DNA of 64,000 nucleotides from Elephas maximus indicus (taxonomy: Eukaryota; Chordata; Mammalia; Proboscidea; Elephantidae): NCBI RefSeq assembly GCF_024166365.1, contig NC_064844.1, positions 3,038,001 through 3,102,000 of the forward strand, read 5' to 3'. The translations under genes and the position numbers were made by a program. Positions 43,964 through 55,856 of the stretch are shown in pieces. Within the stretch, counting starts at the first letter, position 1; each line of letters opens with the position of its first letter. Below the pieces are notes generated by a model. It was not told the DNA's origin, ran no database searches, and saw only the letters and a list, made by a program, of their open reading frames with translations.

Positions 43964-44005
43964 GTCAAAAGACATTGAGTTGGCCTAGCTATAATATCGT
44001 TTTCT

Positions 44006-44759
44006 ACACATTTCTTTGTCTTGTCCTCACAAAATATTACCAAATGTTTTGACATATAAAATTCTCATAACTGGGCCAGCAAGCAACATCATGAAAAATG
44101 GAGAAAAGATTGAAGTTGTCAAGGATTTCATTTTACTTGGATCCACAACCAACACCCATGGAAGCTGCAGTCAAGAAATCAAAAGACACATTACATTGGG
44201 TAAATCTTCAGCAAAAGACCCCTCTAAAGTGTTAAAAAGCATAGATGTCATCTTGAAGACTAAGGTGCACCTGATCCACTCACGCTGTTGTGTTCTCAAT
44301 TACCTCATAAGCATACAAAAGCTGAACAATGAATAAGGAAGACCAAGAAAGAACTGACACCTTTGAAATATAGTGTTGGCAAAGAATATTGAATATACCA
44401 TGGACAGCCGAAAGAATTAACAAATCTGTCTTGGAAGAAATGCAGCCAGAATGCTCCTTAGAAGCAAGTATGGTGAGACTATGTCTCACATACTTTGGAC
44501 GTGTTATCAGGAGGGATCGGTCCCTGGAGAAGGGACCATCATGCTTGGTAAAGTAAAGGGTCAGTGAAAGAGAGGAAGACCCTCAATAAGATGGATTGAC
44601 ACAGTGGCTGCAACAATGGGCTCAAGCATAATAGTGATGGTGAGGATGGCGTGGGACTAGGCAGTGTTTCGTTCTGTTGTACAAACTCAATGGCATCTAA
44701 CGATGAGACACACTTTTTTGTCTTGTCCTCATAAAATATTACCAAATGTTTTGACATAT
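44006..44759 (+). mobile_element. 5'-truncated RTE with 52-bp direct repeats
   Basis: RTE 3' segment at 44058-44703 encoding the C-terminal RT-ORF region ('ttggatccacaaccaacacc', 'aggaagaccaagaaagaact', 'gggatcggtccctggagaag') and a tail with a small internal deletion. A 52-bp direct repeat flanks it (44006-44057 and 44708-44759, 49 identities), ending exactly where RTE sequence begins. Frames at 44016-44336 and on the minus strand are relics. Confidence 0.92.
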
Positions 44760-44864
44760 CTAGATTTAGATAAATCTTTTCCTCTGATTTATATATTCCA
44801 ACAATTGTGCAGCATTTGTTTATTAAGCATCTACCATGTATCACACCCTTCCCTGTTGTCCATT

Positions 44865-45015
44865 TTTATTTCCAGGCTCCTTCTCATGCTGCTTCCCCAG
44901 GCTGAAATGCCCATTTCTCTCTCTATTTAAATACCAACTCTTACTTTAGATTTCTTCACCTTCATGAACTCATCGTCTCTCTTGACATCTCACTCTGATT
45001 TACCTCTTCCAATAC
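44865..45015 (+). mobile_element. L2 3' fragment
   Basis: 'ccccaggctgaaatgcccatttctc' and 'aaataccaactcttactttag' match the L2 3' region. Confidence 0.65.
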
Positions 45016-46650
45016 TGATCAGTCACTGCCTGTGCGGCTCAACAATTTTCTAATTGTTTCATCTATGTAAGGTTTATTTTCTTAGTTACAAGGTAAGTGT
45101 TCCAAAATGGCTTTGTTTTATCTCTTATGCCTGGTAGAGAGTTGAGTGCACATTTTACTTGGTACAATATCTTAATTGATATACAATGAAGAGCCAAATA
45201 AAAGTCATAAAATATAAAGTAAACTTGGAAATTACAGTTTGCCAGGATTCCTGAACGTTTTATAAATAGTCTTTTGTGGCACACACCCTTCAGATATTTG
45301 ACTGCAATTATCAATTTTCACCCAGATATTTTACACCACATTTGATAGAGTCAATTCCATAACCCACATCATTCCTTTTCTGTCCTAGAACATGAAAACT
45401 CCCCTTGGGACATCTAATGAATGTTTTAATTCTAAAAGTCACATCCAAGAAGGAGGGTAAGTCATAGAAGCCCCAATAATTGTCTCAAAAATCAATGCAT
45501 CCTTATAGTTTTTGAAATGCAAACAAGCAAAGATAATAGAAATATTTTCCATTGGGTATTCAGGACCACTGTGAGTTTACTGGAAAAAAGATATATATAT
45601 ATATATATATATAGCCTGGAAAAATATGTTTGCTCCATGAGCTATTAATATAGAAAATAATTTGAGGCTCTGTGAACCATGTAGGTTGGAGTCTGACAGC
45701 TACAAACATATCTGGTTAAAATAATTTCAAGTGTTTCAAAATGTGTTGCCATGTAGGGCTTGAGGTGACCTTGAATGAAAGCTCCGGGCTTGTGCTCTGA
45801 ATACACTGCTGTGTCATAGGTGATGGTAGGAGGTGACAGAAAAAAAAGAAACGGCATCGTGCTTGTGGTCGAAAGATCACTGTGGAGCTTTAGAGACGGA
45901 GTAATTTGAATTTAGATATTACAAACCCTTAAAGGCAGGAAAGTTCAGCGATAGTGATGACTTAGCTGGAAACTCCCAGAGACTATCTTAACCTTCAAAT
46001 GCTTTTCCAATCTAGGCAGCCTCTTTGCTGACCTTCTCTTCATAGTGTCGAGTGGGAGCCCTAAGTTCTTACATGTCACATTCTAAGACACAAACAGAGG
46101 TGTTTACTTTTCCTGGTCAATTGATAAACAATGGATTGATAGCTAAATATTTGATCCAACCTCTTCATCTCCCTAACAAACTATTTTGTTTTGTATTTGT
46201 TTGGTTTGGTGGTTATTCAGGGACAAATGTAAGTCGACTTTTTATGATGAACATTGATGAACTTGACCTTATTTCTGTTTACCGTTATCAATCCTTCTCC
46301 CCACCCCTTTTCAGGGAGAACTACAGCCTTCTCTCTAAAACTGATGTTTAGTCTTCTGTCTTCTACCGATGGAAATTAGTAGTTTTGATTCTTTACACTC
46401 TAGATTCAAAAGTAGATGAGGGCTCCATATACAAAACCCAGAAGACATACCTAGCCTTTATTCTCAGAATAAAGAATGACAGTGATTCCCTAATGCATAA
46501 CATGAGAAATAAAACAATAGAATGGGGTAAGATGGATCAAAATGGAAATTTAGACTCATATGGAAACTAGGGAAAGCAAGCACAGGCAGGAGGTCATGAA
46601 AGCCATCCATACATAAAAATGCAAAGTAGCTTACAGTGGGGGTTTGTGTG

Positions 46651-46690
<40 letters not shown>

Positions 46691-46757
46691 TCTGTGTGTG
46701 GTGTGGGAGGAGAATAGAGTTGGGGAGATGGGAAAGGAACTAATATATATTTAATAT
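45016..46757. other. AT-rich interval with (TA)n and (TG)n, no gene recognised
   Basis: Contains an (AT)n run at 45591-45612 and a (TG)n run at about 46656-46688. No gene seen. Frames such as 46052-46351 have no recognisable domain. Confidence 0.45.
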
Positions 46758-46958
46758 CTACCAGTTTCTGCTGAGTTGACTTCGACTCATTGTGACCCAA
46801 CATGTGCCAGAGCAGAGCTGTGCTCTATAGTTTTCAAGGACTGATTTTTTGAAAGTAGGTTCCCAACCTCTCTCCCAAGGCATCTCTGGGTGGACCAAAC
46901 CTCCACCCCTGGGTTCACGGCCCAGTGCCTTAACCGTTTCCACCACCCAGGGACTCCT
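46758..46958 (-). mobile_element. Long-variant AfroSINE
   Basis: Antisense long AfroSINE: tail complement ('gctgagttgacttcgactca'), module ('aaggcatctctgggtggacc') and head complement ('cgtttccaccacccagggac'). Confidence 0.92.
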
Positions 46959-47159
46959 ACACTGAGTACCTACCAAGTGCCAACTGTCACTAAAGTTAAA
47001 CACTCAATCTCAGTGCTTATAGCTACGAAGTCTGTGTACCTAAGATTGTGTTTTAGGCCGTCCAGGCTTTATCTATATGCCACTGAACCAAATTCTTTCT
47101 TTTCTCCTTCTTTACTGCAATAAGTCTTTTGGCATTGAAGCCAACTCAAAACCACAGTC

Positions 47160-47275
47160 TGAGGCTAACAGTACATAACCCCGACATCACAGATGAGGAA
47201 ACAAAAGCTCAGAAAAGTTGATCGATTTTCCCAATGTCAAAAAGCTGGTGAGTAGTGGAGTAACATTTAACCAAG
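47160..47275 (-). mobile_element. MIR fragment
   Basis: 'acatcacagatgaggaaacaaaagctcagaaaag' and 'aaaaagctggtgagtagtgg' are the antisense MIR core. Confidence 0.75.
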
Positions 47276-47530
47276 TTTCGTCAGACTAAAAAAGACCACA
47301 CTCTTTCCAGCATATAATGGCAACCTTTTTATTCAGAAAAGACAAAAACAAAAGGACAGAAAATTTTTTTTTAATTGAAAAAAAAAAAAAAAAACGAAAG
47401 AAAAAAACTCATATACCAATCTCCTCAACAATGATAAGGTAGGCAGGGGGTGTTTAGATGAAAAGAACAATTGGATAGGGAAATTTATCCTTAAGCCCCA
47501 AATAATGCTTATTTTGTATTTCTATGTAAA
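47276..47530. other. A-rich DNA, no gene recognised
   Basis: Long interrupted A run at 47366-47408. Nothing else recognised. Confidence 0.4.
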
Positions 47531-47693
47531 CCAGGAAATCCTGGTGGCATAGTCGTTAAGTGCCACAGCCGCTAACTAAAACGTTGGCCATTCGAATCCC
47601 CCCCCGGGCGCTCCTTGGAAACTCTACGGGGCAGTTCTACTCTGCCCTACAGGGTCACTATGAGTCAGAACTGACTCAGTGGGTACGGGTATA
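47531..47693 (+). mobile_element. AfroSINE
   Basis: Sense short AfroSINE: head ('aatcctggtggcatagtcgt'), B-box (ATTCGAATCCC followed by a C run), body (GCGCTCCTTGGAAACTCTAC) and tail ('gagtcagaactgactcagtg'). Confidence 0.92.
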
Positions 47694-49322
47694 TAAGCCA
47701 GGTGAAACTGACAGATTTTTCGTTTAAACAAAATTCTTGCAGGTTGCTAATTTTAATAGAAGAATACAGATATGCTATTTTTCTTAACATGAGTAGCCTG
47801 GGATGTGTCTTAACGATGTAATCCATTCTGCTGTTATCGGCATAGTCTGTCTTCATATATAGACACGGTTTGCTGCAGTACAGGGTTTTTTTAAAAAATT
47901 ACATCTAACTTCAGCAAATTGCTACATTTTGTATTTTCAGAGTGAGTTTGACTCATTTTTTCCACTTCTCAGCTACTTCTCTTAGTATCGGGAATACACT
48001 CCAGCGGACTTAAGATGTGCTACTCACAATTTTTTTTTTTTTTTGCCCATCTAGAACTCTGCAAAATAAACAGAGTCTTAGTGTTTCAAGTCTTTAAGAA
48101 GTTTAAAACGACATTTCAGGGGCTTTGTTATGATCCAGGTACAGTCATGGAAAGAACTTTTAAACAGAGTCCTCCAGGAAGCCTATCACATTTGAAATAC
48201 AAAGCTCAAGAAATTAGCCTCTACGATGAATTAGACTTACTGGAGTCCAGAAACCCTCCCTGGGGTAAATGTCAGAGGCTCTACTCAAGAAATGAGTAAG
48301 CGTAAGCCTTTTGTTGGTATGTATGTGTGTGCGTGTGTGGGTGGGTGGGGAGGTGGGGGGTGATCCCAGAATTCTCCTCCTTGGATTTAATCCTCCCAGA
48401 TTTAAAATGTAAGTATCAGAAGCTGAGCCCTCAAACATCTCCCTTCATATCTTGACATCTTTATGACAATGTATGGTGCAGTGCCTCACTTTGCTGCAAC
48501 TACTGAACAGACAGCACTGTAGGCAATGTGAGTTGCTCTTAAGTGCAGCCATTCATTCTGAAGAGATGTACAAACATAAACTCTCAATCGTGGCAGCCTT
48601 CTATGAAACCCGAGCATTATCTGTGAGTTTTCTCCCTCTCTCTTTTAATCATTCTGTAAGCTCACCTCTAGAACCCAGCAGCCTAATTTACTAATTAATA
48701 ACTATTATTACTTAGTAGAATTGAAAACTGAAATTACTGCCTGCCTTAAACATAATAAAAATTGGCAACGCATTCAGTTTTTTGAGGGATTGCTTCATTC
48801 AGGGCTTAGTCCTGGCTGCTGATGGTTGTCATTGTCTGCTCCATACGTGGCCCCTGTTTCCAGCTGAGATGGAAGGGAGGGGCAATTGTCTTCCCGACAG
48901 ACACCAACCAGAAGAAGAAACAGTATATATCACAATGTATAACTGTAAAATCTTAATTGACAATAATTGTATGACTTAGAAATATACCATTGTCTTCTTC
49001 ACTTCTGCCTGGTCTTCATAACCCCACCTCTCCTTCATACCTTAGCAAGTAATTTCTAAGCTTAAATGACTCCTTTCTTTCTTTTTCTTCATTTGGTAAA
49101 TGGAAAGCCCTTAAAAAGGAAAAGATGATGTAAATTCGTTGTTGCTTAATACAATCAAATCAGTTAGTGATCAGATTAAATCCGGGAGAAATTAAGCAAA
49201 AATTATCACTGTCAGATTTTTCTCATTTTTGTATGTGCTTTCACTGTTGGCCAAGTCAAATCTGTGTAACCCAATAAACTTTGTCCTCCAGACTTACCCT
49301 CCTTTCCTTCATACTATTTTTA
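47694..49322. other. Mostly unique 1.6-kb interval, no gene recognised
   Basis: No recognised transposon. A G/T-rich simple stretch lies at 48318-48360. No convincing exon. Confidence 0.4.
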
Positions 49323-49664
49323 TTGTTGCTGTTGTTGTTGTTAGTTGCCATTGAGTCAACTCTGATTCGTGGTGACCGTATGTACAACACAGCAAAACAT
49401 TGCCTAGTCCTGTGCCATCTTCATGATCGTTGGTATATTTGAGTCCACTGTGGCCACTAGTGTGTTAATCCATCTCATTGAGGTTTTCCCTCATTTTCAT
49501 TGGCGCTCAATTTTACCAACATGATGCCCTTTCCTAGCAATTGGTCTTTACTGTTGGTGCATCCAAAGTGAGAGAGCTGATGTCTTGCCATTCTCTTTTT
49601 TCAGGCGCATTCTGGTTGTATTTCTACTAAGACTAATTTATTTGTTTTGGAGGTGCCAGTATGA
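49323..49664 (-). mobile_element. RTE 3' end, antisense, diverged
   Basis: Starts with a (GTT)n tail complement, then 'gccattgagtcaactctgattc', 'cctgtgccatcttcatgatcg' and 'accaacatgatgccctttcc'. It corresponds to the last 330 bp of RTE in a diverged subfamily. Confidence 0.88.
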
Positions 49665-49731
49665 TTTCTCATTGCCTTAGGAACAACTTTGAATTGTTAT
49701 TACAGTATATTTGCATATTAATGCATATTCA

Positions 49732-49865
49732 CTTGTTTATTCTATAAGCAGCCTGGTATCTATTATATGTCAGGTGCTGAAGGAGATGCTGAGATTATAG
49801 ACATACCAAAGTTCTATTGCTGATCTCAAGGAGTTCATTGTCAAGCAGGGAAGCCATGTATGAAG
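49732..49865 (-). mobile_element. L2 3' end, antisense
   Basis: 'ttatatgtcaggtgctgaaggagatgctgagattatag' and 'ctcaaggagttcattgtc' are a reversed L2 3' end. Confidence 0.65.
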
Positions 49866-50977
49866 CCGCGTGAACAGTACTATGAAAAAGAAAGTTCAAG
49901 GTGTCAGGACTCCTGAACAAAACATTCATAAGAATCAAGGTCAAGTCTGTAAGGATTATAACTATAAAGGAAAAAGGTCACTATTCCTCAGCTCACAAAG
50001 GCTGGTCCAGATTCTCATGAGTTATGAAGATGGGTCTCCACCAGAAGCCCTGAGCATTATCAAGAAAGGAGATGCACCAGGCTAGAAAAAGGTGCAACAA
50101 GCCTAATGTGGGTCACTACTGGCAAAAATGTCAGCTAGTCCTCAAGGTTGTCCCAATTATCTGCTTCAAACAACCAGGCTAAAGAATCAACTCTTCATGG
50201 CTGAAACTTTGTAATGAGTTTTTTTCCTTTCAATTCCTAACTTAAGCTGAATCTATTCAAAAGATCAACCATCTGTTGAGGTCCTACAATCTCTCAGCCA
50301 CTGTGAGGCCATCTACTGTGGGCACTGCTCTGCTCTCTCTTCTCACTCTCAATCAAAAGTACCAGGAGTTATCTACTAAGGGAATAAAAAAAAAAAAAAC
50401 TATGCACCTGTTCAAAGAAGCCCTGCAGACTTGGCTCATCAAAGTCTTGCTCTATATTGCGTCAGGAAAAATGCAAACTGCCATGAACGGTCGACAAATT
50501 GTTCTCTTGTTTTAGTCCAACTGTACATTTTCTCTCGGTTTTTCTAATTAAATAAATACAAAGCTAAGCAAGCAAAATACTAAGAGAACAAATACTCAAT
50601 CTGATGTCCTTTGCCACAGAACACCAGAAGTTAAAGTCAACTTTTCCTTAAGATGACTAGCTCGGCAATCTCTGACACTGTTGTATTCTAGTTATTATTT
50701 TCAAGATATGACATTATATGTTAACCATGAATTCAATGGAAAATTAAAGTCTAGATCTCACTCAGATCCGGGTACTAGGTACTATTTCAGAACGAGATAC
50801 CATTTCTTCATAATTTTGAGCTGTGAAATAGAAGGAGGTAGCAGAATGCGGCTGATAAGAAGAGACCTTCTAAAACTGTGCCTTTCAAAATGTCAGTTCA
50901 ATAAAACTATTCTAAACTAAGTAGTGTGTTTGATACACAGGGTATAGAATTTTTAGAACAATAAAAATTATATAGAT
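49866..50977. other. Non-repetitive DNA, no gene recognised
   Basis: No gene or transposon recognised. Confidence 0.4.
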
Positions 50978-51192
50978 CAGGGGTCTGTAAACTATGGCCC
51001 ACAAGCCAAATCAAGTCCAGGGTCTGTTTTTGTAAATAAAGTTTTATTAGAACACAGCAATGTCCATTTGTTTACATACCGTGTAAGGGCCAAGCAGGAG
51101 AGTTTGGTGGTTGTGACAGAGACACTGTCACTTGCAAAGCCTAAAATACTTACTATTTGGCCTTCTGCTAAAAATATTTGCTGACTTCTGGT
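50978..51192 (-). mobile_element. hAT-type DNA transposon (MITE)
   Basis: Antisense copy of the element at 1284-1622: 'caggggtctgtaaactatggcc', 'aaataaagttttattagaac' and 'aaaaatatttgctgacttctg'. No clear 8-bp duplication remains. Confidence 0.85.
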
Positions 51193-51863
51193 ATGCAGCA
51201 ACAATGCATTATTTGCAATCCCTAAAATCTAAAATTTTTGAGAAGCTTATTTGGCAGCAAAACCTGAACTGACCTGAAATCATTTGGTAACAATGGTGCA
51301 AACTTATCCAAATTGGTATAAGGTCATTTACAGTTTTTCTTTATCCGACTGTGCATATTATATGATTCACTGCAGAAACATTGATGTATTTTATTATAGG
51401 GAGCTGTCCCAGACCACACAGATGGTGTTATAATACACACAGTACCTTCAGCACAAATCTCTATGAACTCCAAAATATCCTGAATTCAGAAACTTATCTG
51501 TCCCTAAGAGTTCTGGATAGGTTTAATGGTTCTGATGATGCCAAAGCTCTGGAATAAAAGAAAACTTATTTAAAGTATTCATTATTGAGCAATATCAAGT
51601 GTATCAGGCCTATTAAGCAGGGATGAGCAGCTGTGAGTGGTAAGTGCCACTCAGCCCCGTAGGAGGTTTCAGACAGAGGCAGGCAGGTACCTTGAATGGT
51701 ACGCATTTCATAGGGGGGTTTGTGGGCAATCAAAGTAAGCAAGGCAAGCAGCAATATCACTGATATTAAAAAAAAAGAGCTAATAATAGTCATATAAGTG
51801 CTACAATATATTTGAAATACTGCCTCTATGATTATTTAAGAAAAGTAGCACCTTCTATCACTA
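51193..51863. other. Non-repetitive DNA, no gene recognised
   Basis: No gene or repeat recognised. Confidence 0.4.
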
Positions 51864-52332
51864 CCACCCATGTGTCAGTTTATTATACTGTGGTGGTGTG
51901 CATGTTGCTATAACCTTGGGAGCTATGCCACCCGTATTTCAGATACCAGCAGGGTCACACATGGTGGACACTTTTCAGCGATGCTTCCTGAACTAAAACA
52001 GACTAGGAAGAAAAGCCTGGCAGTCTACTTCTGAAAATTAGCCAGTGAGAACCCTATGGATCACAAAATACTGTTCAAGACTTTTTGACTCTCTTTGGGC
52101 GTGTTATCAGGAGGGATCAATCGTTAAAGAAGGACATCATGTTTGGTAAAGTTGAGGGCCAGTAAAGATGAAGGAAACCCCAAATGAGATGGATTAAAAC
52201 AACGGCCACTACAATGGACTCAAACATACCAGTAATCATGAAGATCATGGAGATGGTGCAGGACTGGGCAAAGTTTTGTTCTGCTGTATGGGAGGTTGCC
52301 ATGAGTGGAAGCTGACTTGATGGCAGCTAAGA
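51864..52332 (+). mobile_element. Bipartite RTE derivative (5' region joined to 3' end)
   Basis: The left part (51864 to about 52085) is RTE 5'-region sequence ('gtgcatgttgctataacctt', 'tcagataccagcagggtcac', 'gcctggcagtctacttctga'). The right part (about 52090-52332) is the RTE 3' end ('gtgttatcaggagggatcaa', 'tttggtaaagttgaggg', tail 'gaagctgacttgatggcagc'). The whole endonuclease and RT coding region is absent. A similar copy in antisense is at 60987-61432. Confidence 0.8.
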
Positions 52333-52815
52333 ACAAAGCGTTCTTACTTTCAAGAGTCCTGCACTGTTTACTTCTAGCTTTTTTAAACGCTGCATCCCTC
52401 TAATAGTAACAATTTTAAAATATTGAGAAAACAAATTTTTCACCTAAACAAATGATGGATTTGTGGAAATGACTGACAGATTCAAAAATATCTTACATTG
52501 TAACCACATTCTAAATGTGAATCTCAGGCACATTTAGAAGGAGTGGCCTTCAAGCAGTGGAAGAGTTAACAATGACACACTTGTGTATCCTCACTACCTC
52601 TATAACAAAAAGCTTAGCCGACAGAGCAGTGATGGTGCTTTATGGCAGGTAAAAGAAGGTGACATAAAAACATAATAAGTGTGAATAGTCACACAAAGTA
52701 ATTAGCAGCCTGAGTCATCAGAAAACAAAGCAGAAGAGATCTTAATTCCAGAAAAAAAAAAAACATTTCATAGCACCCATGGCATATATAGAGGGCCCTG
52801 GGGGAGGCAATGGGG
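52333..52815. other. Non-repetitive DNA, no gene recognised
   Basis: No gene or repeat recognised. Confidence 0.4.
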
Positions 52816-52971
52816 CCAAAACCCATTGCTGTTGATTCTGACTCATAGTGACCCTATAGGACAGAGTAGAACTGCCCCATAAGGTTTCCAAGGAGCACCT
52901 GGTGGATTGGAACTGCCAAACTTTTGGTTAGCAGCCAAACTCTTAACCAGGACACCACCAGGGTTTCTAGT
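52816..52971 (-). mobile_element. AfroSINE
   Basis: Antisense short AfroSINE: tail complement ('gctgttgattctgactcata'), body (GGTTTCCAAGGAGCACCTGG) and head complement ('ccaggacaccaccagggttt'). Confidence 0.93.
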
Positions 52972-53203
52972 GGCGGGGTGGGGGGGTGAAAGTAAGCTCA
53001 AAAACATAGCCTCAGTATTTTCAATTCATCATAATGCAACATAAAAACTAACATAACTGAATTCTAGGTGCCTTTTTTGTTTTTTGTCAAATGCGAACAA
53101 TGAACTAAAATACTTTCTCTCTTTTGTTAGCTATTTTAGAAACTTAGAGAAAATTGTTTTCGTATATTTAATTCCACTCATTACAAAATAATTTTTGGTT
53201 TGC

Positions 53204-53707
53204 GTTATGGATTAAATTGTGTTCCCCCAAAATGTGTGTCAACTTGAGTAGACCATAATTCCCAGTATTGCGTGACTGTCCTCCATTTTGTGACCTGATG
53301 TAATTATCTATGTATTATAAATCCAAACCTCTATAATGTTAATGAGACAGGGTTAGAGGCAGCTTTGTTAATGAGGCAGGACACAATCTACAGGATTAGG
53401 TTGTATCTTGAGTCAATCTCTTTTGAGATAAAAAGGAGAGGATAGAGCAGAAAGGAGAGGGACCTCATTAAAACCAAGCATGAATAACCAGGAGCAAAAT
53501 GTGTCCTTTGGACTCGGAGTCCCTATGCTGAGAAGCTCTAGACCAGAAGAAGATTGATGATAGAGTCAACAGAGAGAGAAAGCCTTCCCCTGGAGCTGGC
53601 ACCCTGAATTTGGACTTCTAGCCTCCTAGACTGTGAGAAAATAAATTTCTGTTGATTAAAGCCATCCACTTGGGGTATTTCTGTTATAGTAGCACTAGAT
53701 AACCAAG
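53204..53707 (+). mobile_element. MaLR-like solo LTR, copy C
   Basis: Same family as 33963 and 42138 ('ttatggattaaattgtgttc', 'gcggc'-free left half, 'tgagtcaatctcttttgag', AATAAA near 53640, end 'gcactagataaccaaggca'). Possible short duplication GGTT on both sides. No internal viral sequence. Confidence 0.78.
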
Positions 53708-54157
53708 GCAGGTTGTAAAGACAGTCATGATCCAAAAAAAGAGACAAATTCCAAAAATAAACCAAGTAATCCCAAAAAGTTCAAGGCCTGAAATTAAATG
53801 AAGGAATACAGATTCAAAGAAGAACAGGTGATAAGATTCCGATTTTGTGCTCCAGCTTGAATCCAGATATTCCTGAAAACAGAAAACTGGATCAAGCATT
53901 TCAGCGAAACTGCTTTAGGGTTTACTGCAAACCCAAACTCATCAACTTCATAGTGTTATAAAGGGAGCCCCCTCCTTGCAGAAAATGTTGGGTGCTGCAT
54001 TTGAGGAAGCAAGAGATAAAGAAATGCAATTTGACCTTAAATACCCAACAGAGAAGAAAAACTACAGTACCAAGAGGAAGTTCCTGAGGTAAAAGGCGTG
54101 AGAATAAAGCAAGTCGACACGAAGAGTTCCTGCTTTTAACTGACCAACATGATTAAG
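53708..54157. other. Non-repetitive DNA, no gene recognised
   Basis: No gene or repeat recognised. Confidence 0.4.
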
Positions 54158-54246
54158 AAGTCTGTTGCTGTCAGCGGCCATACGGTCAACTCCGACTGAC
54201 GGCAGCCTTACGTATAACAGAAGGGAACATTGCTCAGTCCTGTGCC
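54158..54246 (-). mobile_element. RTE 3'-terminal fragment
   Basis: Antisense terminal 90 bp of RTE ('gctgtcagcggccatacggt', 'cattgctcagtcctgtgcca'). It stops at the point where 54640-54848 would continue. Confidence 0.8.
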
Positions 54247-54400
54247 ATCTCTACTACTTAGCTTCTCTGAGATGTAGCCTCCTCCAGTGCAAAATGGAAT
54301 AATAACAACATCTACTCATATATTTGTTGTGAGATCTAAATGAGCTATCAAACATAAGCCATTTATCATAAATGTTAATTCCCTTCATATTTTCTATAGG
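54247..54400 (+). mobile_element. MIR-like fragment
   Basis: 'acttagcttctctgagatgtagcctcctccagtgcaaaatggaataataac' and 'tgtgagatctaaatgagctatc' follow sense MIR order. It lies between two parts of an RTE. Confidence 0.7.
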
Positions 54401-54639
54401 CTTACAGATTATTTACTCCTTAAAGGGGAAGAACCTGACTTGAAGGGGAAGAACCTGAAGACCATTTCCCCAGCAAGTCAGCTGCACAGCCAGGTCTAGG
54501 AGGCTCTCACTCCAGTGCCTGATACCTCACTCCAGAGGTACCACAATGCTACCTTTCATTCTTTATGCTGAACACATTGTTTGCGCTTCCTTTTGGTTTA
54601 CTCTCATAAGATGTTTTTCTCCAAATAGAGAATGTTTGT

Positions 54640-54848
54640 ATCTTTGAGTTAGTATGTTTGAGCTCGTTTTTGTAGCTGACTTGTCAATTCATCTCACTGA
54701 GCGTTTTCTCTGACCCTCTACTTTACCAAACATGATGTCCTTTTCTAGCGATTGGTCTTTCCTGATGACGTGTCCACAGTAACCAAGCCAAAGTCGCATC
54801 GAACTTTCTTCTAAGGAGCATTCTGGTTTAACTTCTTCTAAGACTAAG
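54640..54848 (-). mobile_element. RTE 3' region, second fragment
   Basis: Antisense RTE ('gtcaattcatctcactgagc', 'ttaccaaacatgatgtcctt', 'ggagcattctggtttaactt') that continues the 54158-54246 fragment in RTE coordinates with only about 10 bases missing. The minus-strand frame 54689-55018 is a relic. Confidence 0.85.
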
Positions 54849-55677
54849 TAAGAAGATACCAGGGATAAATTCACATTGTCAATATCTGTATCTCTATGTA
54901 ACCAATTCTGGGTGGAACAAAGAGGGATTGAGGTTGCCTCAGCAATCTTGTTGACTTTGGCGAGGGGATCAGCAGGCAGTAACTTGGCATCACCAGAAGA
55001 CATCACACCATTCCACATGGCTGTTAACTTGGTTTTATGTTCACAGTCTTTCCAAAGAATGTCTCACTTCTTCTGAGTCTCAAAATAGTTAATGAGAAAT
55101 TCAGACATATGCTTAAACCTATGAAAGTTCAATCTTTAATAGCACCACAAAGCCATGCTGATAAATCATACGGAATTGATACAGGCTGCTAGATACAGGG
55201 TCTTATCTATTTACTTAATTATCAAAGAGGTCACGTGCTGCTCAGAATGGCTTGGTAAACTAATTTGATAAACTGACCAAGTATGGTATACTTTGGAATA
55301 TAAGAAGGAACCTTGATGCCAATTTAATTGCATCACTATTATATGGAGTCAGCCCATGGCAAGATTTTTTCCTCCGCCAGTACTCATGAACAAAATAGCT
55401 CTCAATGGTGTTTTCTTGCAAAGGTACACACACACACACACAACACACATACACATGAGTTTCCTAAATACTTTATAAGCTTCTCATGGGAAAGGTAAAA
55501 TGTATTTCATATGCTAACTACAGTAACTGGCAAGCATTAGAAACAACAAAGCTTGTGGGATGTGTGTTTTAGGAAGACCTGTTTCATATAAAGACTCAAA
55601 GGAGAATGTTAACCAATATCTGAAAGCTTCTTCAGTCTGTATGTTATTGATGCCATGGCAAAAACATTCTTAACAGC
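54849..55677. other. Non-repetitive DNA with (CA)n, no gene recognised
   Basis: Contains a (CA)n run at 55425-55446. No gene seen. Confidence 0.4.
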
Positions 55678-55856
55678 AGGGCTCAGGATGATTTTGTTCA
55701 AACTTTTTTCGGTAAAGGACCAGATAGCAAATATTTTGGGCTTTACAGGTCCCACAGTATCTGTAGTAACTACTCAACTCTTGTTGAAGCAGAAAAACAG
55801 CAGTAAACAATATATAAATGAATGAGCATGACCATGGTTTGCCCACTCCTGATCTA
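55678..55856 (+). mobile_element. hAT-type DNA transposon (MITE)
   Basis: Sense diverged copy of the 1284-1622 family ('ggtaaaggaccagatagcaaatattttgggc', 'ctactcaactcttgttg', 'ggtttgcccactcctg'). Confidence 0.85.

Noticed and set aside
49999-50035. Y-RNA-like start 'ggctggtccagattctcatgagttatgaag'
   Set aside because: The resemblance ends after the first bases. There is no complementary 3' stem and no T-run terminator at the expected distance.
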